The position numbers and the translations under genes were made by a program. The notes beneath the pieces were generated by a model, which was given only the letters and a program-made list of their open reading frames with translations, did no database searches and had not been told where the DNA came from. This document shows, one piece after another, positions 47,501 to 59,500 of a DNA stretch of 64,000 nt (its first letter is position 1; the number at the start of each line of letters is the position of its first letter). This stretch comes from Argopecten irradians (Eukaryota > Mollusca > Bivalvia > Pectinida > Pectinidae). The stretch spans positions 47,978,284-48,042,283 of the forward strand of contig NC_091136.1 of NCBI RefSeq assembly GCF_041381155.1. The letters run 5' to 3'.

Positions 47501-50500
47501 CTATAGGTATGCATTTTGAATATTCCTTGTATATCTGATGTTATACTAAAGCATTTTAAAACTGGAAATTATAAACAAGAGGCCCATGGGCCTTAACAGT
47601 CACCTGAGTTCGTTTAGAATGAAACAAAGACATATAAACACTAATATACTAGCCCTTGAATTCGGGCAGTGATTTTATAAAGTTGACTTTTTAATCTATG
47701 AAGAGTATGCTTCCATCAAACCTGTGAACTCAGAAGAACATTTTTTGAAATTTTAAGTCATTTTGACCCAGTTTGGCTCCGCCCCTCTGGTTCACAAGGG
47801 GGTTCCTGATGACTGATATGGATGTTAAAATGCTATATCTCACGATAATAATTCTAATCAAGTTTAACTCATTTCCTATGAAAATTGAGCAAATAATGTT
47901 CATAAATGTGTCTTTCATATATAAACTAAAGTAAGCTTGACCCCTCCCCAGAGGGAAACGTAAGACCCCAGGGTTCATAATTCACAATTTTTGTAAAGGA
48001 CCTCAAGACCTTTCTATTTATGAAGAGTATTTGATTCCACCACATCTGTGAATGGAGAAGAAGTTATTTTTGTACAATTTTACCCCTTTTGGCTCCTCCT
48101 ACAGCCCCCTGGGTGGTCGGGACCATATAATTCACATTTTTGATTGGCCTTATGCCTTAAAATAATTGCTTCAGCAGTTTTGGAGAAGAGGTCGAAAATG
48201 TTAATTGTTTACAGACATATGATGGACGACGACGGACAAAAGGCAATTAGAAAATGTCACTTGAGACTTCGTCTCAGGTGACCTAATAAACTTGATACTA
48301 TACTATCTGCAAGAAATAAGGGGCATTTTCTATTCAAACAATCACAAAGTAATAATATATGTACATTTGATGATTCTGCACTAAGTGTGTCAACCTTGGA
48401 CTGTAAATTACTATTTTTCTCTTCTAATGCTTTGACTTTGGCTTCATAACTGGCAGTCTGTAAAATACAAAGAACAACAATATTAATGACACAATCAAAC
48501 TATCTTTTTGTAAATATGTCATAGTGAATACTGAAAGGTGGGACAATAATGCTTTAACTTAAAATTGTATCATGTCAGTACCAAAAATGAGATCACATCT
48601 CCATGCAAAAAATCATGCACAGAACTTACTGATGTGCTTAGAAGTTGCTTATTTTCTTGGACTTGTTGTTCTAATGTTTTATTACTTTCTTCTAATTCAG
48701 CAACTCTGGCTTCTGAACTTGACTTCTGCAAATCAACATCCAGGATATTGATTGTTAAAATAATGGTTACTATATAGCTGGAGTATAGGCTATTGATTTA
48801 TGCTGAATTATACAAAATGGAAACCACTAAACTCATACACTAGCTCAAGCATTTAACAATTAAAGTAAAAGAAGAGAAAAGATATCCTGGTAGCTATCTT
48901 CAATGAATGTTAATCATCCCAAAGAATCTGCAGTATCCTAAGTAGCACTATAAAGAGTCTTAGAACATTTATCAAAGAATTATAAGGTAGATAATATCAT
49001 TAGCTGAAAGTTCAGATATAATTTTTGAAACTACATTAGTACTACATTTTAATGTTTGCATACACATACATTTGATGATTCTGCCTTTAATCTTTGGACC
49101 TCAGATTGTAAACTACTGTTTTTCTCTTCTAAATCTTTGACTTTTCCCTCATAAGTAGTACTCTGTAAACAAAGCTACTAATTTAAGTCTATAACACTAG
49201 ATAGTATATAATACGCTGATGTCTATCTATTGTTACATATTTCAAAAAATACTGTAATAAGCATAGTAAATTATATTAAGCAATATATATTAACAGCATA
49301 TATTAAGTGAAAGGAGAAGATATGATAGGACCAGTATTTGGCCTCAATTTTTTAGGACGAAAAATATCAACTCTGATCCACATCAATTTCACATCAATAA
49401 ATACTCTCATACTTGCCATTCATCAAAACATAACTTTTTATAACCATGTACACAGTGTGCTCCACCTATGACATCATCAAATTGATGATTTTCCTCTTGT
49501 CGCCAAATTTTGCTAGAAACTCATCATCTTTAGGTTAGAAAAGGCTTGAAATGGATTTGGCCGCCACCTTGAAGCAACTTTATATTTTGCATGGATATGC
49601 GTAAATACACGATACACAACGTGTGAAAATCTCTTTCTGCTCCACTTCATTTTTAGAGAAAACCACTTAAAAAGTATGATTTTTCAAGGATTTTTGTGAA
49701 AAATGGCGGGAAACTGCATGTTGATGACGTCATAATTGGCACATGCGGGATATTTCGGGATGTAATGTGTTAGCAAATGTATTCAACTGTTATATGGCAA
49801 AATATGTTGTTCTATACTGCAGAATTAATTTTTGCAGCCATATTCGAGTCTTTAACGTACCTTCTCCTTTCTGTTGCTTTTACATATATATTTAGTTCTG
49901 TAAAACAGATATTCTGTCTTCGCTTATAAAAGAGTTTTGCCCTTGCAGGAAGGTATTGATTGATGTTATGCGTTTGTGAGCATTACAAATTATTTTCAAA
50001 CAGTAACTTCACTTACTAACTAATGACATCGCAACCAATACTTTTATACAAGGGAGATAAGCTGTGACATATGCAAAGAACAAAAAAATGTACTCCTGTC
50101 TAATGTTTTGTTTTAGTGACTATTTGAGCACCTCTGCTGTACCAAGAACTCAACACATGTACAAGTCTGTTGAATGTGTTGTACATCTGTGAGAATCTAA
50201 GAAATCCTGTACAACATAAGGTGGACTTACTAAAGAAGACACGTTGGACTTATATTCCTGTACTTGAGCTTCTAGACTGCTCACTTGACCTTTCAGGTCT
50301 GTTACTTTGGCTTCTGACTTTGCAACCTGAAAATACAAGACAGCACACACACACATGAAATTTTCACAATGTGTTGTGGGATTAGGAATGGATGGCTGAG
50401 TGTACCTAATTCATAAAATGTGTTGCTGAAAGTTTATAATACTTTTATTTCAATATCTTTTAATACTTGAATTTATTTTAACATTATCAGATAACAGATT

Positions 50501-53500
50501 ACAAATTGTAGTAATTTGTAATAGTAGAAAAAAATACTTACAGATTCAGTGGTCTTTGAAAGATTTTGTAATTGCACTATTGCCTCTTTCTCAAAACAAG
50601 TCATCCATTCTTTATGGACCTGAAAGGAAATAACAAATTGATTAAAAGCATGTGCAAAGATTTCACATAACTAAACAGATAGATCTTCAAGTATGAGAAC
50701 ATCTGATTCAATTCTTATTTCATAGTAACAGTCTTACTTTTGACTCTAAGAGGAGCAGATAGTTATTGATGATCATTGGCAAGTGTTCTCAATGATAGTA
50801 AAAATTATTTTGAAACATTTTCTGGAACATCAATGACAATCAAATGACCTAGAAAGTAAAACAATAAACTATTATATAAATATGACAGCAGCATAATCTT
50901 ATCCTATATGCATTAATACATTGCTTAATAGTATCTCAATGAGGTAAAAACGTATCTCAAAAATAGAAAAGTTCTAGACTGTTTGAATATATCTTTAATT
51001 TTCACTTACCAAATTTGTGTTGACAGAAATATCTGGAAATATTTTCTGTAATACTGTTTTATCATATTTTTCTGTGTCTGTCACCAATGCTGTACTTTCA
51101 TCCTGCAAGAAGGTAAAGTTTTTTATCAGTGTGTGAAAAGTAACCAAAGAAATTATACTTACCATACACTTTGATCAGCAATATACATTTTACAACTCTG
51201 TGTTTTTTATTAGATTGAGATCCTCTAAAATCACACTTCATCCAACTAATTTAAAGTTAATTTAACTTTTTTTTCTTTATTTCCAGCATTGAATGACTAA
51301 TATTTAAGTGATTTCCAAAATGAATTTTAATGGATGCATTGTGGTGAAATGACCTTCTACGAAAGTAATATTTGCAATTTGATACATTTTTTTTTATTAT
51401 CATTTTTACATAGTTCATATATATGCTTGTTAACATGAAATGTGACAAAGAAAATGAAAGAAAAGAGCAACACACAGGGTATCTTTTATACACACCATCA
51501 ATGTAGCTTACTAAAGAATGGAAATCATGGTTTGAATATTTCACACAATTTTTGATTTACACAAAATCACAACTGTTACAATTTTTGGTTAAAATGAGGC
51601 ACCTATTAACCATGTATATTTATCAGAGTGATAAAAGGCTTCTTTTTTGCCTCTGCTTTCTTTTATCTTAATTTTATAACACTGAATACACATTATCAGA
51701 TATATCCATAGCAATTTTTTTTAATATCAAATTTCAAGAAAAGGCAGTATCTAACATATTCTAATTAACATTAGACATGTAATTCTGCTCCACTAGGATA
51801 CAATGATACACTCCAATACAAGTTCAAACAACTCCTCGTTCAGAGTCACCACAGCATGAACCCTGGCCTAGAATTGCGACGTACTAGTAGCCGTTTACAT
51901 CAGTGAGACATTCTATCACACCGAAGATTTCATAGCTGATTGCCTCACTATCGGGTCACTTCATGCTGAGGTGACCCGATGGGGGTTGTTCATTGTTTCA
52001 TCTTGTATTGGAATGTATCGTATAGCATCTTAGTGGAGTGGAAGTACAAAGTAGATTGTATCTAACTTCAACTGATGGAAATCCACCATATGTATTAAAT
52101 TTGAGAAATGTCCTTCAGGTACTTTCTGAGAAAGAACAGTAACAACCTTTATGATGGTTAGTCATTGGCAATTATTTTTCCTGATAAGATTGGTCCCAAA
52201 ATCCAACATCCATGAGTAGGAACCTGGGTATTTTTTATACTTTCTGATAAAATGTGACATACTGTAACAGGAACTATTTACAGCAGAGACAGACAGAGAA
52301 TATAGATGAGAAGTGATTGTGAAGCTTGTCATCATCTGATAAAATGGGTTAAAAGCATGACAAACAATATAAAAAATACTGTTTTTCACCAGTGTCCCAT
52401 TTTGGATTTAATGCATTTTAGGTACATATGTGCATATAGTGAGATTTATAAAAGATTGATACATTACTTGTACATTGATACCACAGGTGAGTCTAAACAA
52501 ATTTAATAAAGTTGCTTTAAACTTGAAGTTGACCAGCAGCAAAATAGGAAATTGATAACAAAGTACAAAATGTGCTCACAGTGAAAACCTGTTTTGAGGT
52601 AATGAACTACACTTATAAACATTAGCCCAAACAAAGCCTTAGGTGGGAAAGGTGGTAGCGCATATGGCAAGTGTACATATATGGGAGAAGTGTGTATATA
52701 TATGGTAGTAGATTAATCATTACTGAAAATGTAACTTAGAAATGGGAAATATTTCATTTTTATCTTTATATTGCATAGGTAACCTATTTTAACAACTGAC
52801 ATATTTTTAGGCAAATCTTATAAAGGCCCTTCTCCAAAAGGGTGTTAAGCATAGCATCCTCCTAACATGAAGTTGTGACATTGGAAGTGGGAAAAGAAAT
52901 TTTTTACTTACATTCTGAGCAGGAAATAAAACATGTAGAAACCAATGTTTTAATAGTAATGACCAATATATTTTCACTTTAATAAGAATTTATCATAATT
53001 TCACTATTAGAATAATTTTGAGCACTGAGATACATTTCAACATTCAAAAGAAAGTAGAAAAATACAATGAAGAAATGAAATAACTGATTACAATAAAAAA
53101 AGATGCTTAAAATCCACACAAAATACAATGACAAACAGTTCAAGATGAAATCAAAATCTATTTAGCACACTGACAAAAATAAAGTTTAAAAAATGTGAGA
53201 GAGAAAAAATTAGTAACGCAAAAATTGGAATGGAAGATTACCTTTGTATCTTTGACAGCAGATAGAACTTGATGTGTTACTGACTTTTCTGCCTTTTGTA
53301 AGGCTTCCATTGCCTCCCAATTCTTTTGCCTCAAATCCTAGATAAGAATTTAGTAAACAAGGGATTGTGTAAATACTTCTCGGTTTGATAAGGAAATGGT
53401 CCCACCCTCTCTTTCTCCTAATTTATATAGCACAAAAGCCCAATTTAGAAAAGAGCACTGAAGTAAGCATCCCATTTCTGAATAGGGAAAGTATATATTT

Positions 53501-56500
53501 AAACAGAGATAATCAAGAAACCTTTTGTTGGTAGGTAAATTAAGTAATACAGGACTGGCAATTATTGTTGACCTGGAGTTAAGTGTTACAAAAAATATCA
53601 TAAATGGTCTGATTCAATGGTAATGGTCTGCTGCTCTAAACTTTGAACCAATAAAGAGAATGATCAAACAACTAAAAAGACTGAGTTTTTTTTGTTCATG
53701 TGTAATCTGTATGTTTTTTCATTCAAATTTCCAGTTTATCAATTTAAAACAAAGTTGACATAACTGGATATTGTAAACAAATTTCAGGTTATTCAGCAGA
53801 TTAACACAGAACTTATGATACCATCTTTCTGATTACAATGTCATCATTTGATGGGATTGGTATGTTAGTAAAGAGAAATTGAAATAAACTTTCCAACAAG
53901 TCAAGAAGCAAGCTGTGTTAAGTGTTCTTCCTGGGTATTTTAAACATCATGCTTTTTTATAAGGGAACAACTGAAAAAGAGAAGATTTGATAGAGCTCTG
54001 TATATTCACTGCTATATATGATGACATGTGAAAATTTAGGAATCTAACCAAATCTTTTCTTTAGAAAACAATATCACCAAGATGCCCTGCATTCTCCAAA
54101 ACGATGATCATCTTTAGGTATGTAATCCAGATGCATAATTTCTTAAAATTTGACAACAGTTTTTATCTGTATTTTTTTTTAATCTGCATTTACTGAAATC
54201 AAGATAGACAGTGATTTGGAGTGCAGTACATCTGTGATGGAAAAGATGTCAAACTTATCACACTATAATTCTAACATCTTACATTGTTTTTCTTCTTCTG
54301 TTTATCCACCTCGCTTTGCAGCTTAGACACCTCTGTGAGCTTGGCCTCCATATCAGCCTCCAGCCTCTTAATTTCTGTTTCCTTCTCTGAAACTCTGCAA
54401 AGGTCAAGCAACACACTGGTAAGGTAAGGGTTACTTCCATGTATTACTCAATCAATATATTATCTGTCAAGTGTTTTCTATGTTTTTACTTTCAAATATT
54501 TTTTTTGACAAATGAACAGGCAGTGCCTCTCATAAACAAAAACATTTTTTGAATACTGAGTCATAAGTCTATGGTTCTAAAGAAAACTACAAATATCTGC
54601 TTCCAACGCAATTGAAATTGTATTAAAATGTAACACGACACGACACAATGGGATGAACATGGAGAGAGCATGAAATGTGTTACCAGTATATACAGTATTT
54701 ACATTTTTTCATGTTGGGAAACAGCAATTTTGTTCTCAGATGGTTCATCATGGATGTCTCCATTAGGAGCTCCAGCTGTCTTCACTGCTGTCTCCTTCAC
54801 CACCATCATTTCCTGTGAAAGGGTCGAGTTTTCTTGCTTCAAAACCTAAAAAAATAAATGCAAAGAACCTGTAGCGATCATAGCAATATTGAAAATACAT
54901 CTTGCAAATAACATCCTATGTATTCTGAACAATTAGATAAGTTCTGCATTCTAAAAGAAAAAAGACAAATTCAGAAAAATGAACTTGTTTGCAATGATCT
55001 TTGTACATAATTGAGTAAGAACCACTGAAAAGTAAAATTGCTAGGTAAGGTGAATACCATTTATTTTTTGAAGTAACAGAATCTTTATCCAATTTATTAA
55101 TTAGGATTATTATCCAGCTCATAATCATCTGTTGAAAGCAACCCATATATATTTGTAGGATCATCTAGTCACTTATAATTACAACTGCTGAAATATTGTA
55201 CATATGATCTCTCTTGCATTTATCTACCTAAAATCCTCTGAAGATAATATTACAGTCTCAGGTAATTTTATATCTTGCATGTTAGAATGGTTTATTTCAT
55301 AATGTATGAATGTATGCTTCAGGCTGCTAATTATTTTTCATTCAAGCAAAGATAAGACATAAGCAGCCAAAGCAGTTGGATTATTCCACAGTTTAATAGT
55401 CTACATCAGTAAGTTCCACTTTGAGTTTATTGGTATGAAGTACAGTCAGATAGTAGTCAGCGATACAAATCACTGTCAGGTTGTTACTAGTACATATGTC
55501 TTTACAGTCTTTATACAGTATGCTTAAACAAGCTGATACTATACAAGTGATGTATACTACATTAGAAGCAATGTTTTTCATTATGATATTAAATGAGGAT
55601 ATTAGAGGGAGACATGCAAATATGATTATGCACTCGTTATTTGAATCCTGGTAACAAATCATGCTTGTATTTCATCTAAGTGTTACTTGTTTGCTTTACT
55701 GTAAAAGTGGAATTATTTGTGACATTGAATTTTTCACTTCATTGCCTTTCATGTAATCCTCCACAAATAGATACAAGTGCAAATGCATCAAAATTGGAAC
55801 AATTTGACCGATAACTAATTAAAAATATCTACACTCAAAAATGTAACCAGAAGGAATATCTACTGTACAGCACAATTTAAGTCAAGTTAGGTTAAATAAA
55901 AAGAAAATAGCTTTGTAGTTTCTTTATGGTACTCTGAAGCAAGCTTTATAATGAAGTTACTATTACTGTACAATGTTTGTTATACCAGTACACAAGGAGT
56001 AGCATGCAAACTAAATGTTGTAGAGTATGGTTAACACAGACAGATGTTGATGAAGCACCTGTCAATTAAGAAAACAGATGATAAACAGGTTTGTCTTGCC
56101 CATTAAGGCATACATATCCAGTATTTTTCAGGCTCTCAAGCAATGACACTTATAGTGTGCATGTCTATATATATATATATAGCACTAGAACACATTAGTA
56201 CACAAATAAGCTGTACAAAAGCCTAAATTGATCATGCGAGGCTGGTGGCATCTGACAGACTCGGCCAGTTACCTCAATCTCATTCTGAAGTTTGTCCTTG
56301 TTTTGTTCAGACTCAGATAATTTCTGCTCCATATTATCCAGACTTGACTTCATATCACTTTTCACCTTCTCTGCAGCCTAATGTGAACATGGATCAATAT
56401 TTAGAGACAACTTACTTCACTTTCCAGACATTCAACACGGGAAAGATTAATATGTATTAATTAAATATGGTAATGTTTTAATTAATTTACTAGGAATAGT

Positions 56501-59500
56501 AAAAGCTGTGATGTTAAAGCATAAAATATAGTTATGCTGTTGATACAATAATATATGAAAGACATTCCTGTAAAAGAGAGATCATTTCATTGTCTCAGGT
56601 TATAGTATGTTACATTGTCCACAAGCATATGCATGTTTATGTCTACCTCGAAATCTGTCTGTAATTTTGTCTGGATTTGTTCCATATCTGTCAGTTTCTG
56701 TTCGGTAGATTTCAGGTTTGCCTCCATATCAGACTTTTGCTTCTTAGCATCCTTTGAAAGTTGAAATATTGTTAGTGCAAAGGAGTTCAAGTGATGGTGT
56801 GTGCATAAATAAAAACATTTAAAACAAAAAAACAAAAAAAAAACTGGTAGGAAATTAATGAAATGGAAAAGTATCCTCCTACCCAAATAATTAAAATTTT
56901 CTATATTTTTTAATTGAACACCTCAGGATGGAACCAATAAAGCTAAATATGATCAGCTGCGGCATACTGTAGTTGTTTGATAAACTTAAGGATTAACTGA
57001 AAGGCATTTTATAGTATTCAATGTTCAGACAGACTACAAGAGGAAGCAGCTGGTCACAGTTTGGCAAATTGATCCCAGAGACAAATCTTCCAAATGACCT
57101 CCACCTATATTATAACCATCCCCTCTAATACTGGTAGTACAGTAATTACCTCAAATTCCTTCTCAAGTTTAGCCTTCTGTTGCTCGGCATCCACTAACTT
57201 CTTCTCCGTTACCTTCAGACTGGCCTCAACATTAGATTTGGCTTTTTCAGCACCCTATCAAAATAATATATATATCCAGTCTTGTCTTGTTTTGTGCTTT
57301 GAATTTAGTCTTTCTTGTTTCCATGACTTTCATACATAATATTACAGTAGTAATGACACATGAAAACACATCCAGTTTTGAAGCTGTTTCAGTACTACCA
57401 GTATTGTATGTTTTACAATAAAATTTACATTTTCCCCAATTTCACCATCGCCATACTGACTTTCATATTCCAACCCCATGTGATCGTCTCCCAAAACATG
57501 TGTATCATTCCACTCCATCACCAGACCTTAATATCTCCCTATTTTTATATCATAAAAGTCATTCACATTTAGTTGATTTTAACAATAAATGGCTTCTGTT
57601 GTTTTTTTCTTTTCTTTTTCTTTATGAATTAGCAATAGCTTGTATATGTATCTACCACTACCATTTAGCATAATCTATAAATATGCTGATGTTGATTACA
57701 AACAAAAATAGGTTTTAATGACTCCACCCAGAATTAATTCATACTATTTAACCAAAAGCATAGTTATATACGTTATACCTGTATATTAAATATGAATGAA
57801 GCTTAATACTGATCTATTTAAATATAAATATCTATGTGTAGCATCAAAGCTAATAAATGTCCACTTGATGTGAAATTAATATCTCTAGACCTTTCAATAC
57901 AGGAATAAAAGTGCAGTTTATAACCAGGTAAATATTGTATATGATAGTGTATGGAATGAAAAGGCTTTGAATGTGACTGCTGCTGTGCACTTCAATATCA
58001 GAAATGTAAAAAAAATAATCATCTGTTGGGTACTTACATGTACTGATACACATGTTTCCTGTGTTCAGAAACAAAGTAATGTATTGTTGTGTGTATGATT
58101 ATTAAGAAACAATTTTGATTTTGAAAATTGAAAAAGCAAATGAAAAAAAAATTTAAAAAATAAAAATCAACATTTGTACGCTTTGTTCCTATATAATTAT
58201 ATTTCAGTGATAACGTTGTAGATTTAAAAAAAAAATCCTTTAGCATACAACCAAAGATTCTCTGTTACAATGAGAATTGTTAGTAGCCAGAAAGATATCA
58301 CACAACTTTCCACCACCACTTTATAATTTTAATATATTGGAATGTAATTTGAATGAAAGCAATTGAATATATTCCAGACCAATTTGATCTAAAACATATT
58401 CATTACAAATCACTTTTAATACCCATATACACAGGTTTTAAAAAAATCTTTTGCTACTTTAATTTTATTTTAGTAAATGTTATATGTGAATGAGTTTGAG
58501 ATGATTATTGGTACAGTATTACCAAGTCAAACACACCTTGTAAACTCCCAAAACAAAGTATGATAAACAATAATACATACCTGAAGTTTCTCCTCCAATG
58601 CCTTTGATGTGTTGTCGTTACCAGATAGAGCCATTTCTAATTCCTGTAGTCGGCCCTTCACTGTTGAACATTCCTTTTCAGCTGCTTTCAAATTAGTAGT
58701 CAAAGTGGCATTTTCTGCTTCCGTCTTTCTCAAAAGTTTGTTTACTTCATCCAGTTTCTTGGTTACAACACCCTCAACCTCTTTCTGCAAAGAAAACCTT
58801 GACAGTTAATAACTGTGAGGGAAGCTTGCCTATTTTATATTGCAACTATGGAAATACAGTCCTTTTGTCAATCAAATTAATTATAAAGAGGGAATTAAAT
58901 TAATAAATATCATTCATGATAATAATGGGTGCCTTTTTTGGAAAGAAACATAATTCAAGGAGAAGAAGATTTTTGACAGGCATTATTTGAATCAACATCA
59001 TTTTTAATTATCAACAAACAGTTACAACTTAATATTTCTTCAAAGTGTTATCTAGGTTATTTTGTAAAGTTAATGTCCAATACCTCTGATCCTTTAAGCT
59101 TAGCCAGTTCTGCGTCCTTCTTTGTGAGTTTTTCCTCTAGAGTCTTTTTGGCATTCTCTGCGGCAGTATTCCTTGCCACATTCTTCGAGAGTTCCTCCTG
59201 TATAATCTGTAGCTGCTGTGTCAGACTTGCATAAGTCTTCTGGGGCACTGTCTCTGACCTATGGGAGATTGAACATATTTCAATTTCATTTTACATCCTG
59301 AGGTACAATTTAAGGTTTTCAATATCAGAAAAATTATTCAAAATAGAGCTTTACAATGACAACTCTTCAATATAATTTTCAGCTCAAACATGTTAAAACA
59401 GTTTGCCAATGGGAACTTATGACAGAATATTTTTTACAGTATTTGATTATCAGTATAGAATCTTCCCCTATCTAAATATAAGATGCACATTTAATTCATC

